A DNA stretch of 20,226 nucleotides from Treponema sp. Its GTDB lineage: Bacteria > Spirochaetota > Spirochaetia > Treponematales > Breznakiellaceae. A program made the position numbers and the translations under genes. Location: positions 1 through 20,226 of the forward strand of contig JAISBR010000112.1 in NCBI GenBank assembly GCA_031266095.1. Direction: 5' to 3'. The notes below the pieces were generated by a model, which was given only the letters and a program-made list of their open reading frames with translations, had not been told where the DNA came from and searched no databases. Each line of letters starts with the position of its first letter. The first letter of the stretch is position 1. Below are positions 7,955 through 16,992 of this stretch, piece after piece.

Positions 7955-10900
7955 CTACTCTATCCGTATCAATTCCCCGGCAGAACGGCCAAAGATCTCC
8001 TCCTCATACATGCACTCGGCGGATGTCGGCGGCGTGGGATATACGCCGGGCATTACCGCCCGGAAACGGAATTCCACCTGCTGTCTGCCCGCTTTGAGAA
8101 AATCCCAGTGGAAGCGGGCCTCGTCGTCCATAGTAAAACGTATGGGCGGCGCCTGATAGTGCTCCCAATCCCAAAAGTCCTCGTTCTCCGCGTCGGTCTT
8201 CTCCGTGTCCTCTGCGGGGGGCGCGGCGGTAGAACTGGTAATAAACACGGCGTCAACGATTTCCGCTCCTGAGGGAATAGGCGCGCGGAGGGCCACATAA
8301 GTACGGTCACGGGAACTGGAGAGGGTTATTCTGCGGGTGTAGGTTTTTCCGGCGCTGAGTTTTCCGCCGCCCACCGGGCGTCCTTCGGAATCGAAGGTTT
8401 CCACAAACAAGCCCAGGCCCTCGTCACGAGCGCCGGCCAGTTCCGAGGGAATGCCGTAGCGGAGGCTCGCCGTATAGTAGAGCCTTCCGGCGGCTCCGAC
8501 TCGCTCGATCCGCAGGGGCAGCAGGGTGTCACGGCCAAGTTCGCTTATTGGTTTTTCCGCAAAGGACCCGTTATACGAAACCGGAACACCGCCGTAGTTT
8601 TTGAATTCAGCGCCGAACAGGGACTCGCCGCCAAGCCTGATCTGAACGGCAAGAGGCGCGGCATCGTTAGCCGCTTTCCATTCCGATGATTCCTCGTCTC
8701 CCAGCATGCCAAAGGCAAGCACCGCCCAGAAAGAAGAAGCGGTATTGTTCCACACCCCCCTGCGCTGCCGCCCAATCAGGGAATTAGCGAGTAAGGTGAC
8801 CATGTCATGTTCCGGGTTAAGTGAATGGAAAAGCATCAGTGCAAGCGCGTAACGGTCAGCGTCGTAACCCCAGTAATTACCCCGCCGTTCATAAGTGTCG
8901 CTAAGGTCCAGGCTGCGGGTTCCGGGACGGATGAAACGGCTGACCCGGTCCCTGGTGGAAGCCGCCAGGGTATTCTGCCCCAATTCCAGGGCCGCAAGCC
9001 CGGCGAAGGCCCAGCCGGATATACCCAGTTCATCCCCTTGTTTCAGGAATGCGTTTATCTCGGTACCGATCTGGTCGCCGTACATAGCCCGGACCCATAG
9101 CGAGTAACCTTTCAGGAAAGGATCATTATACACGTAACGCCGTATATCGGCGGCGGCAATGGTGATAAAAGAAAGAAGCCGCTGAGTGTTAAGCGCGGCC
9201 GGGACCTCCATGCCTTTGGCCTTTGCCAGCGCCGCGATGTGGGCGACCCTGAGGCTGACAAACACATCGCCGTAGGTACCGCCCGGCCAATAGGGGAAAG
9301 AGCCGTCACCCAGCTGTGATTTGGCTATCTCGGCAAGTTCATCCTCAACAAGTTTTTGGGGATTCCATGGGCCGGAACCTCTGAGCGGCGAATCCAAATC
9401 AAAAGCGTCAAGATGCTCCCCGAAGGCGGTGAGGGGAAGGAGCCGGGCGGTACGCTGCTCAAGACAGCCGTAGGGATAATCCAAGAGGTAAGCAACCGAT
9501 TCCTTGAGGGCGGCCAGCCGCGAAGCCGAAACGCTTACCGCCACATTACCGGTTCCCTCGGGCGCCAGCGAAGGCAGAACCATCCCCTCTTCAATAAAAT
9601 TATTCTCACTGCCCAGGCTGCCAATAGTGGTCACCGTTTCAATCAGGCTGGGCCGGTCCACCAGCATTGTTCTGATGATCCGCTCGTTAACCTGCGGCGA
9701 ACGGAGGGTAAAGGTAAGCTGCGCCTCACCGACATCCAGCGCGGCGACTCTGAACGCCACTTCCTCCGACACGCCGGGGGGTATATTCACGGTTTTAGAA
9801 TCCTCTCCATCCACCTCGATCACCGTGGCGGCGAGCGAAACCTGGGCCTCCACCGGCTCATTCTCAAGATTGGTGAGAATGAGCGAAACCCTGCCGGTAT
9901 CCCGCCAGCGGAGCTTACGGGGCAGGGCGGCAACCGCCGTGAGGGGAGCGCTTACCCGCAGGTCCTGCTCACGGATGCCAAAATTGTGCAGTCCCACCGC
10001 TACCGCGGTACAGCGGTAAGTGGTGAGAGAATCAGGAAGACCGAACTTCACCGTTACCGCGCCGTCAGGACCGGTCACCAGGTATGGCTCAAAAACTGCG
10101 GTAGGACGAAAATCTTTCCGCTCTTCCAGTTTGGAACTATCTTCCCCGCTGTCGCCACCCTGAAGATCCGAAAGGCTGTATGTTACCGGATCAATGAGCA
10201 GAGAACGGCTGTCCGCGCCGCGTACCCCCAGGGGGAAATGCCGGGGATCGTAGAAAAAGGAAATCGGGTCCGGTACATGGTAGTCGATAAGATCCACCAC
10301 TCCCCGGTCCACAGCCATGAAACTCACCTCGGTCCCCGGCGCGGGCCTGCCATTCAGGGATACCTTCACCCTTATCTCCGCTTCCTCGGCGGGACGATAG
10401 GCTGGCTTGGAACTTTCAATTTCAATCTGATAATGGCGGCTCTCATGATCAACATAAATTGGCGTAACGCCGAATATCCCTTTGGGCTTGTCCAGGTCCG
10501 GCTCGTAGTAGGTGTTCTGCGGCACGCCTGAACGCACCGTGTAGGAAGAAATGGCGGCATACACGATGGGCACATAAGATTCCTCAATGGGGATATCAAT
10601 GGTCAGAGCGGACCCTTCAAGATCGATGATCCGTTGAGAGATAATTCCCTCCCGCTCCAGGGTGAGAAGGTACTTTCCTTTTTCCAGGGGGGAACGTACC
10701 AGTATTTTTGCCGTTTCTCCCGGCGCGTAACTCTGCTGGTCGGTGGTAAGGCTGACGGCGTCCACATCGTCGGACCCCCAGCGCACCCATCCGGAGCCGC
10801 TCACGTAAAACCGAAAACGGGTGGCGGCGATTCTTTCTTTTTGATCCCGGCCCTGAATACGGATTTCCCAAAGGCCGCTCTTGTCCGGCGCAAAGTTGAT

Positions 10901-13900
10901 AAGCCCCGAAATGAATGTGCCCGCCGCGCCGCGTCCGCTTGGCGCTTCAACCTTTATGGAGCGTTCCTCAACGATTTCCTCAACCCGTTCCCAGACCAGG
11001 TTGACTCTGCCTCCCACTCCCGCCTGTCGGGCCTGTTTCCACTCATGGCGTACAAGCTGAGCGGTAAGTCCGCCGCTTACTTCGGCCTGCCAGGCTGTGC
11101 CCTCCGGCGAAACCAAGGCCCAGCTCAATGTAGCAGGCCTGCCGGCGCTGAGAAAATAGGCGGAAGGGTTTGCGGCCGCGAAAGGCGCGGACAAGTCTGA
11201 ACCGCCGGCCGCAGCCGCGCTTCTCAGCGTACCGGCGTCCAGTCTGGCTGCAATATAAAACGATGCGGGATGCACCAGCGCCGCGCCGCGGCTTGCTATT
11301 TCCTGACGAGCCGCGTCCTGTACCGAAGCCTCAAGGCGGTAACGATACGCCGCTCCCTCAATACCTGAGGCGCCAGGCTCCTGACTGATATCCGCCTTTC
11401 CATCGGGGCCAAGCGTTCCCTCGCCCTCACTCACATAGTAGCGGCCGTCATTCAGTTCAGGTCCAAAACGCCAGTTACGCCAAACGCCGCCGGGATTGAA
11501 GCCCGCAGGCTCCCGTGTCCAGTACCATGTGTAGGGCGCGCCGGAAAGGCCGCCGCCCGCAAGATACGAAGCCGAAAGGGAGGCGCTGAGTCTTTCACCC
11601 TGATAAAAAGTCAGATCCGGAAAGCTCACCGATGACGCAAAACGGAGGCGTTCAAAATTGGCGACCGTAAAAGAAATCCGAGCAATGACTTCCCGCCCGG
11701 AAGCCTCCCCCAAAGCCGCACCGAAGCGCCGGTACGTGAGCTGATACTGTCCGGGATCAATATCGGGAGGCAGGATAAAAGAGCCGTAAGAACCGCCATT
11801 CGCGGTAGACGTACCGGACAGGGAGGCAATCACCGGCGCTTGGTAGGCCCCGGTACTCACCTCGATTCGGTAAGGCCCCTGATAAACCTCGTAGCGCCCC
11901 CGCTTGAGGCTCCGGTCAACGCCTCGGAAGATAACAGTCTCACCGGGCCGGTAAATCCCCCGATCGGTAAAGAGGAAAATCACCGGCCGCTCCTGTTCCG
12001 CCGTGAATGGATCGGTGGCGGACCCGATACCAAAACGCCAAAGATTTTGACTGTCGTTAGGGATGAACTCGGCCTGGTCCCGGGTATCGCCGCGGCCTTC
12101 ATTCACCCTGACACGGAATCCTCTTCCGACGGTTTCGTTATTGCTGTAATTGCTCTGGGGCCGGGTAAAGCGAGAAACAAAATTCCCGTCGGGAAATTCA
12201 ATAACAGCGAGGCCTTGGGCATCGGTCCTGCCGCTCACGAGAACCCGTTCCCCTTCCAGAAGCTCTACGGCGGCGTTTGCCGCAGGCGTCCCGTCTGAAA
12301 GATGAGTGGCCCAAACCAGGACCATGTTATACGCATAACGCACCGTTATGCCGATATTGGTAACCTGTACGGTAAGCCAGGAATCCCCCCTGTCCACTTG
12401 TCCCCGCCGCCAGGAAGATTTGGTCTGATACTCCCAGCGCAGGGCCGCGCTCCCTTTCCCGGCAGCGTTGAGGAAAGGCGAAAGGTCTTCCATAAAATAA
12501 CGCTTGGAATTCAATGGCAATTTAGAAATGTCCATGTTCACAAGGCTGTTCAGGGGAAGCCGCTCGTATGGGCTTTTTGCGGGAACGGCCAAAGTCCGAA
12601 GGGACACCGGATTCTGGGCCTCCCACACTATTTTCGGCGGAAAACCAGCTTCCAGCATCCGGGAGCCCCGATTGTGAATGTACACATAACTGTTGGCCTC
12701 GCCAACCCTGACCTCGACCCGTTCCGCCCTGCCCAGAGCGCGGCCGTACAGGTCCTTGAGATCCGGCGAAATTCGCACCGTATAATTTTTCTGATACTCA
12801 AGCGGCATACGGTTAATCACCACCGTTGAACCATAGATATGCACGTTTTCTTTTTTAAGCGCCGGCAGCCCCTCTATCGAAAAATATTTTTCCGCGCCCT
12901 CAGGATCCACCTGCTGGCTGAACTCCAGGGAAATAGGAATGGAATCCCCCTGTTCGGTCCGGGGGGAACTGCTGGTACGGACAGAAACATCTTCGTAACG
13001 GAAGGGCAGCAAGGTGTGATAAGTCCAAGTCTTCGATTCTTTTGAACCAAGCCATTCCCTCTCGGAACGGGCCCCCGCTTTCAGTTCCATCACCACATCG
13101 GTATCCATCGGAAGCTCTTCGTTCACACTGAGCAGTACTCCCTGTTCGACCTTGTAGCGTTTTTCATCGATCTTGGGAAGCCGGGACAGGGTAAAAGGCC
13201 ATGTCCTGCCCTCTGCCCGCAGCTCAATCCATTTGGCGATTTCAGTCATATTAACCGGATACGAAAAGATCAGCCTGATATACTTTGCGTCATAGGGATG
13301 CACATTCCCGTTCCAGAGCCAATTGTCATCTTCACCTAACTCCCAATTCAGTACCGAAAGCCGCTCGGTCTCGAAGCTGAAGGAACGCTCTCCCTGCAGA
13401 GTCTTTCCGCCCAGCGATCTGATCCGATCCGAAAGAGTAATCGTATAACGCTGCTGGGGCAGGCTGTCCGTATCCGGCTCAAAGGAGAGCAGCTTCGATC
13501 CGTACCAGCGGTATATCCCCGCCAGCGGCGGGTTTATGGTAAAAAGTCCTGCGTCTTCGCGAATAGGTTCCCCCAGCTTCGCCAGAGGAACCACCGGCTG
13601 GGAAAAGACCACATAGATACTCGGCTTTTTTATTTCCTGGGGCAGTTCTTCCCTGGGCCCATAGTCGGCCATAATAAAAGGAGCGTCGCTTTCCTGCACA
13701 CCAGTCACGCCGTCTGCCCCGGCGGAGCCGTTCTCCGCCACCGGCTCATAGTAAGCGATCCGGTAATCGGCAAGCTCCGCTACCGGACGGCCCCGTTCCA
13801 CAAAAGAACCAGAAAAGGCGGTAATTGAACCGCCCTGATCCGAAGCCTTTTTACAAGAACAAATACCGAAAAGAACCGCCCCAAAGCACAATAGGAAAAA

Positions 13901-13927
13901 ACAAACAAAACTAACATCGCGCCGCAT
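7955..13927 (-). CDS. Alpha-2-macroglobulin family lipoprotein (YfhM-like protease trap)
   Basis: A 1990-residue secreted protein, longer than the ~1650-residue E. coli relative. Bacterial members are membrane-anchored protease traps in which a thioester covalently captures attacking proteases. N-terminus: basic MRRD, hydrophobic core 5-22, and C23/C25 in a relaxed lipobox (ICSC or FGIC), so a lipoprotein is likely. Ig-like macroglobulin repeats follow: TDRGIYRPGETVIFRG near 655 (A2M_N), YAPGETAKILVRSP near 1090, AEIRVKVSLNGRPAPG with VDRGVVDL near 1200, and FRPTAVFEPYLV with LPDSLTTYR near 1273-1310 (A2M domain). The thioester motif CLEQ is intact (C1488-Q1491) and starts the alpha-helical thioester domain. 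The last ~180 residues form the C-terminal beta domain. The start ATG has GAGGAAG at 13933-13939. The usual partner gene pbpC is not adjacent; murA lies divergently 718 bp away. Confidence 0.95.
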   Translation of the reverse strand: MRRDVSFVCFFLLCFGAVLFGICSCKKASDQGGSITAFSGSFVERGRPVAELADYRIAYYEPVAENGSAGADGVTGVQESDAPFIMADYGPREELPQEIKKPSIYVVFSQPVVPLAKLGEPIREDAGLFTINPPLAGIYRWYGSKLLSFEPDTDSLPQQRYTITLSDRIRSLGGKTLQGERSFSFETERLSVLNWELGEDDNWLWNGNVHPYDAKYIRLIFSYPVNMTEIAKWIELRAEGRTWPFTLSRLPKIDEKRYKVEQGVLLSVNEELPMDTDVVMELKAGARSEREWLGSKESKTWTYHTLLPFRYEDVSVRTSSSPRTEQGDSIPISLEFSQQVDPEGAEKYFSIEGLPALKKENVHIYGSTVVINRMPLEYQKNYTVRISPDLKDLYGRALGRAERVEVRVGEANSYVYIHNRGSRMLEAGFPPKIVWEAQNPVSLRTLAVPAKSPYERLPLNSLVNMDISKLPLNSKRYFMEDLSPFLNAAGKGSAALRWEYQTKSSWRRGQVDRGDSWLTVQVTNIGITVRYAYNMVLVWATHLSDGTPAANAAVELLEGERVLVSGRTDAQGLAVIEFPDGNFVSRFTRPQSNYSNNETVGRGFRVRVNEGRGDTRDQAEFIPNDSQNLWRFGIGSATDPFTAEQERPVIFLFTDRGIYRPGETVIFRGVDRSLKRGRYEVYQGPYRIEVSTGAYQAPVIASLSGTSTANGGSYGSFILPPDIDPGQYQLTYRRFGAALGEASGREVIARISFTVANFERLRFASSVSFPDLTFYQGERLSASLSASYLAGGGLSGAPYTWYWTREPAGFNPGGVWRNWRFGPELNDGRYYVSEGEGTLGPDGKADISQEPGASGIEGAAYRYRLEASVQDAARQEIASRGAALVHPASFYIAARLDAGTLRSAAAAGGSDLSAPFAAANPSAYFLSAGRPATLSWALVSPEGTAWQAEVSGGLTAQLVRHEWKQARQAGVGGRVNLVWERVEEIVEERSIKVEAPSGRGAAGTFISGLINFAPDKSGLWEIRIQGRDQKERIAATRFRFYVSGSGWVRWGSDDVDAVSLTTDQQSYAPGETAKILVRSPLEKGKYLLTLEREGIISQRIIDLEGSALTIDIPIEESYVPIVYAAISSYTVRSGVPQNTYYEPDLDKPKGIFGVTPIYVDHESRHYQIEIESSKPAYRPAEEAEIRVKVSLNGRPAPGTEVSFMAVDRGVVDLIDYHVPDPISFFYDPRHFPLGVRGADSRSLLIDPVTYSLSDLQGGDSGEDSSKLEERKDFRPTAVFEPYLVTGPDGAVTVKFGLPDSLTTYRCTAVAVGLHNFGIREQDLRVSAPLTAVAALPRKLRWRDTGRVSLILTNLENEPVEAQVSLAATVIEVDGEDSKTVNIPPGVSEEVAFRVAALDVGEAQLTFTLRSPQVNERIIRTMLVDRPSLIETVTTIGSLGSENNFIEEGMVLPSLAPEGTGNVAVSVSASRLAALKESVAYLLDYPYGCLEQRTARLLPLTAFGEHLDAFDLDSPLRGSGPWNPQKLVEDELAEIAKSQLGDGSFPYWPGGTYGDVFVSLRVAHIAALAKAKGMEVPAALNTQRLLSFITIAAADIRRYVYNDPFLKGYSLWVRAMYGDQIGTEINAFLKQGDELGISGWAFAGLAALELGQNTLAASTRDRVSRFIRPGTRSLDLSDTYERRGNYWGYDADRYALALMLFHSLNPEHDMVTLLANSLIGRQRRGVWNNTASSFWAVLAFGMLGDEESSEWKAANDAAPLAVQIRLGGESLFGAEFKNYGGVPVSYNGSFAEKPISELGRDTLLPLRIERVGAAGRLYYTASLRYGIPSELAGARDEGLGLFVETFDSEGRPVGGGKLSAGKTYTRRITLSSSRDRTYVALRAPIPSGAEIVDAVFITSSTAAPPAEDTEKTDAENEDFWDWEHYQAPPIRFTMDDEARFHWDFLKAGRQQVEFRFRAVMPGVYPTPPTSAECMYEEEIFGRSAGELIRIE

Positions 13928-13956
13928 ATTGGCTTCCTCTAAATTTAGATATTAGA

Positions 13957-13989
13957 CTTGTTCGACAACCCGATTAGTTATCGAACAAG
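13957..13989 (-). repeat. Stem-loop in probable A2M mRNA leader
   Basis: A 13-bp stem with a 7-base loop: arms 13957-13969 and 13977-13989. Nine pairs are perfect on both strands (CTTGTTCGA/TCGAACAAG). The tenth pair is G.U on the minus strand but C/A on the plus strand, followed by three more matches, so the complete stem forms only in RNA made from the minus strand, which is the A2M sense strand. It ends 30 bases before the A2M start codon, just outside the Shine-Dalgarno. It may be a leader structure or a copy of a dispersed palindromic element. Confidence 0.6.
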
Positions 13990-13992
13990 CCT

Positions 13993-14042
13993 TGCGGTTT
14001 TTCAGGCTAAAGCCTGCAAACCGAAGGTTCGAAAAAACCGCA
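13993..14042. repeat. Three-way-junction palindrome beside the A2M leader stem
   Basis: Outer arms TGCGGTTTTT (13993-14002) and AAAAACCGCA (14033-14042) enclose two smaller hairpins: CAGGCT/AGCCTG (14003-14008, 14011-14016) and AACC/GGTT (14019-14022, 14026-14029). On the plus strand TTTTTT follows (14043-14048), which makes it terminator-like in that direction, although no plus-strand gene lies upstream. Possibly a REP/BIME-type element or a structured leader. Confidence 0.55.
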
Positions 14043-14058
14043 TTTTTTAATGGAAATT

Positions 14059-14284
14059 GGGGCTGTCCAGCAAGTACAATTTCCAGCAGTCCTTTTTGTT
14101 ATCCAAGTGGGTTTTTTGAAAGGTTTTCTAATCGTTGAGAATTTTTGCCCGGGTGGTTCCCCTTCAGGCTGGTTTTGGTTGGTTATCCGGTCACTTACGC
14201 CTTTACTCATGAGGATAGTATAGCATACATTTTGCCTTGCAGGGAAAAAAGATGAGGAGCTGGCCTTGCTTTTTGGACAGCCCC
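14059..14284. mobile_element. MITE-like element or insertion-sequence remnant with 11-bp inverted ends
   Basis: The segment begins GGGGCTGTCCA (14059-14069) and ends with its exact reverse complement TGGACAGCCCC (14274-14284). Read inward, both ends continue with GCAAG, the right end after four extra A, so the similarity is about 16 bases. Ends of the GGGxCTGTCC type are common in several insertion-sequence families (IS4/IS5/IS1182-like). The 226-bp interior has no convincing transposase frame, and no clear target duplication is visible beyond a possible TT. A non-autonomous element is the best reading. Confidence 0.45.
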
Positions 14285-14610
14285 TTGTTGACTGACGGTG
14301 TATCAAACCTGAATTGTTTGCTAAACCTTCTGCAATAGCTTTCAAGCAGAAAAAGATTCCACCGTTGCCCGCAGTCCGGAAAGGTGCCAAAGGCGGTAAA
14401 AAAGGTATTAAACCCCGAATGCATTACTTCGGGAGAACAACATACCTCGCCCTTCAGGGAGAGGTTGTTGATCCAGGGTGTCGCTTGCCACAACCGTATG
14501 GATTTTCGTATTCAATCCCCCGCGACTTCTTTTCTTCAAATGATACAGTTAATTCTCCAGCCGTTGATTCCCTGTACCTGTTCTTGTGTGAAAATTGTAA
14601 GGATACCTCG
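14285..14610. other. Gene-free stretch upstream of murA
   Basis: Open frames on both strands here lack Shine-Dalgarno sequences and recognisable motifs, and overlap one another, so I call no gene. One small hairpin is visible, CCCGAA (14414-14419) / TTCGGG (14428-14433). The stretch probably represents repeat-derived or decayed sequence between the MITE-like element and the murA promoter. Confidence 0.5.
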
Positions 14611-14639
14611 TTGACAGGTACGCCCCGTGCCGGTACATT
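14611..14639 (+). promoter_or_regulatory. murA promoter, predicted to give a leaderless mRNA
   Basis: Perfect -35 TTGACA (14611-14616), a 17-base spacer, and -10 TACATT (14634-14639, 4/6 to consensus). The ATG of murA is at 14646, about seven bases after the -10 box, where transcription itself should begin. No Shine-Dalgarno precedes the ATG (CATTCTTTTT). Confidence 0.7.
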
Positions 14640-14645
14640 CTTTTT

Positions 14646-15923
14646 ATGAGTAAATACCTGATCAACGGAGGGGTCCCCCTGAACGGGACTATCAGGGCCA
14701 GCGGTAATAAAAACGCGGCCCTGCCCTGTATCGCCGCCGCCCTCCTGACCGATGAGCCGGTAATATTGAGAAACATTCCAAATATTGAGGACGTGCAGGT
14801 GATGCTTTCGATTTATGCCGCTCTTGGGGGGGATGTGGAGGTGCTGGGGCCAAACGCCTATCGCCTGCTGCTGCGGGACATCAAGTCTTCGAAGATACCC
14901 CGGGAACAGGCCAAAATGATCAGGGCCTCGATTCTTTTCGCCGGCCCCATGCTGGCCCGAAGCGGCAAAGTAGTACTGCCGCCCCCGGGAGGCGATGTTA
15001 TCGGCCGGCGGCGGCTGGATACCCATTTTCTGGCCCTTACCGAGTTAGGCGCCAAAGTGAAAATCAACAATGCCTTCACCTTCAGCGCGAAAAATCTGCG
15101 CGGCGCAGACATATTTCTCGACGAGGCCTCGGTGACGGGCACCGAAAACGCGGTCATGGCGGCGGTTCTCGCGGAAGGCAGAACTGTCCTCACCAACGCC
15201 GCCAGCGAGCCGCATGTACAGGATCTCTGCCGTATGCTAATCTCCATGGGCGCTCAAATTGAAGGTATCGGTTCCAACATCCTTACTATCACAGGGGTGG
15301 AAAAACTTTCAGGCTGTGATTTTGAAATTGGCGCAGATTTCATGGAAGTCGGTTCTTTTATAGGGCTGGCCGCGGCTGCCGGCGGGGATCTCCACATTGA
15401 GGGCGCCCGTATCCAGGATATGCGGCCCACAAAAATCGCCTTCGGTAAGCTGGGCATCTCCTGGGCGCATGAAGGAACCGTCATCCATATACCCAAAGGC
15501 CAGCCCCTGGAAGTCAATTGCGACTTCGGTGGTATGATCCCCAAAATCGACGATGCCCCCTGGCCCGGCTTCCCGCCTGACCTCATCAGTATCGCCATTG
15601 TGGCAGCCACCCAGGTAAAAGGTACCGTTTTAATTCACGAAAAGATGTACGAATCCCGGATGTTCTTTGTGGATAAACTCATCGCCATGGGCGCCCGCAT
15701 CGTATTATGCGATCCCCACCGGGCCGTCATTTCCGGCCCCACTAAACTACACGGATCGGAGCTTATCAGCCCTGATGTCCGCGCCGGTATGGCAATGATC
15801 ATCGCCGCCGTGTGCGCCGAAGGCAAAAGCATTATACGCAACGTGTACCAGGTTGAACGGGGCTATGAGAATTTGGTAGAACGGCTCGCGGGATTGGGCG
15901 TCCGCATTGAGCGTAAAGAGTAA
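14646..15923 (+). CDS. murA: UDP-N-acetylglucosamine 1-carboxyvinyltransferase MurA, Asp-type
   Basis: A 425-residue cytoplasmic enzyme that transfers enolpyruvate from PEP to UDP-GlcNAc, the first committed step of peptidoglycan synthesis. The N-terminus aligns directly with known MurA proteins, including SGNKNAALP with K22 and N23, which fixes the ATG. The active-site loop reads [14 protein letters not shown]117 stands where most bacteria have the fosfomycin-target cysteine (C115 in E. coli), and R122 corresponds to the catalytic arginine R120. GFPPD (aspartate equivalent to E. coli D305) and RGYENL (arginine equivalent to R397) are present. The enzyme should be active but intrinsically fosfomycin-insensitive, as known for Asp-type MurA of Borrelia, Chlamydia and mycobacteria. 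Monocistronic; convergent with the PfkB gene, 23 bases away. Confidence 0.97.
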   Translation: MSKYLINGGVPLNGTIRASGNKNAALPCIAAALLTDEPVILRNIPNIEDVQVMLSIYAALGGDVEVLGPNAYRLLLRDIKSSKIPREQAKMIRASILFAGPMLARSGKVVLPPPGGDVIGRRRLDTHFLALTELGAKVKINNAFTFSAKNLRGADIFLDEASVTGTENAVMAAVLAEGRTVLTNAASEPHVQDLCRMLISMGAQIEGIGSNILTITGVEKLSGCDFEIGADFMEVGSFIGLAAAAGGDLHIEGARIQDMRPTKIAFGKLGISWAHEGTVIHIPKGQPLEVNCDFGGMIPKIDDAPWPGFPPDLISIAIVAATQVKGTVLIHEKMYESRMFFVDKLIAMGARIVLCDPHRAVISGPTKLHGSELISPDVRAGMAMIIAAVCAEGKSIIRNVYQVERGYENLVERLAGLGVRIERKE

Positions 15924-15946
15924 ACGATAAGGCTGGGAATGTAAAA

Positions 15947-16924
15947 TTACTGAACGCGCAGCAATCGTACCTCTTTCCGGCACACTTCGATTTCGGCCAG
16001 GGTGGGCAGGGCGGGGATAGCGCCTCTTTTGGCGGTGGTAAGGCTGCCCGCAGCGTTGGCAAAATCAACGATATCGGCGAGTTCGTCCTTTGAGATATTC
16101 TTGAGATCCTCAAGACGCTTATCCCGCAGGCGGTAAAGAACAGCTCCCAGAAAAGCGTCTCCGGCGCCGGTTGTATCTACTGTTTTGACATCATAGGCGC
16201 AAAGATCTCCGCTCCCGTCGGCGCAGTGGAAATGCGCGCCTTTGTGTCCCAGCGAGACCAGGACAATAGCGGGACCTTTTTCCGCAAGTAAAGCTGCACC
16301 CTTTTCCAAATCCGATTCCCCTGTCAGGAGAACCATCTCTTCTTCCGAAATCTTGAGAATATTGACACAATCGAGCAGCCGCCCTATTTCGAGCTTTGCC
16401 TCATCGGCGCCGGACCATAAAAAGGAACGGTAATTGGGATCATAGCTGATGATCTTACCGCTGGAGCAGGCATAACGGACCGCCTCGTGGATAGTGTCAC
16501 GACAGGGCTGTCCGCTGAGGGATACCGCGCTAAAATGGAACAATTTCGCGGCGTCAATGAGGGCCTTGTTTATTTCATCCCAGGTAAGCATCAGATCCGC
16601 CCCTTCCCGCCGGTAAAAACTGAATGACCGGTCACCGGCTTCGTTAAGCTGCACAATCGCAAGGGTGGTAAGGTATGCCGGATCCTTTATCAGGCCCGCG
16701 GTATCAATTCCGGCGCTTGAAAGGTTTTCTTCCAGATAGCGGCCAAACTCGTCGTCCCCCACCTTGCCGATAAAGGCGGTCCTGGCCCCCAGCTTGGTGT
16801 TCATGGCCAGCATATTCGCCACGCCTCCGCCGGGATTTCGCCCGAAAAGGGCGATCCCCATCTCGTTAACACCCGAAGGGGTAAAATCTATCAGCAGTTC
16901 CCCAATCGTACATACATCATACAT
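15947..16924 (-). CDS. PfkB-family carbohydrate kinase (fructokinase-like)
   Basis: A 325-residue cytoplasmic ribokinase-superfamily kinase that phosphorylates a sugar or related substrate with ATP. The N-terminal strand CTIGELLIDFTP contains substrate-binding D13; NPGGGVANML (30-39) is the first PfkB signature; DTTGAGDAF contains the catalytic base D256 with its anion hole. The GELLIDF start and FYRREGADLML segment resemble fructokinases, but the true substrate (fructose, 2-keto-3-deoxygluconate or other) cannot be fixed. I chose the ATG at 16922-16924 because GGAGGAA (16931-16937) is correctly placed before it. An in-frame upstream ATG (16957) would add 11 residues without a ribosome site. 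Divergent from the metallophosphoesterase gene. It could serve the sugar importer upstream in the window, which is inference only. Confidence 0.92.
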   Translation of the reverse strand: MYDVCTIGELLIDFTPSGVNEMGIALFGRNPGGGVANMLAMNTKLGARTAFIGKVGDDEFGRYLEENLSSAGIDTAGLIKDPAYLTTLAIVQLNEAGDRSFSFYRREGADLMLTWDEINKALIDAAKLFHFSAVSLSGQPCRDTIHEAVRYACSSGKIISYDPNYRSFLWSGADEAKLEIGRLLDCVNILKISEEEMVLLTGESDLEKGAALLAEKGPAIVLVSLGHKGAHFHCADGSGDLCAYDVKTVDTTGAGDAFLGAVLYRLRDKRLEDLKNISKDELADIVDFANAAGSLTTAKRGAIPALPTLAEIEVCRKEVRLLRVQ

Positions 16925-16945
16925 AGCGCGTTCCTCCATCTTTCC

Positions 16946-16970
16946 AATATATCTCAAATTCCTGCATAAT
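16946..16970. promoter_or_regulatory. Divergent promoter region for PfkB kinase and phosphoesterase
   Basis: On the minus strand a -10-like TATATT (16946-16951) precedes the kinase Shine-Dalgarno; no good -35 is seen. On the plus strand CATAAT (16965-16970) is a 5/6 -10 candidate with a weak upstream -35 (TTCCAA, 16942-16947). The two candidates overlap face to face within the 68-bp divergent gap. Confidence 0.35.
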
Positions 16971-16992
16971 AGAAGCTGGGAAACATATAATC

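Noticed and set aside
9356..10531. Long plus-strand open frame (391 codons) inside the A2M gene
   Set aside because: It is antisense to the well-supported A2M coding sequence, with composition typical of a shadow frame and no recognisable motif.
14019..14042. GGTTCGAA, reminiscent of a tRNA T-loop
   Set aside because: No cloverleaf, anticodon arm or acceptor stem can be formed around it; it belongs to the three-way-junction palindrome.
14007..14390. Minus-strand open frame of 127 codons across the palindromes and MITE-like element
   Set aside because: It spans three repeat structures and lacks protein-like character or a ribosome site.
14203..14493. Minus-strand open frame of 96 codons upstream of murA
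   Set aside because: No ribosome site, overlaps another frame and the MITE-like end, and no protein-like motif; it looks like repeat-derived sequence.
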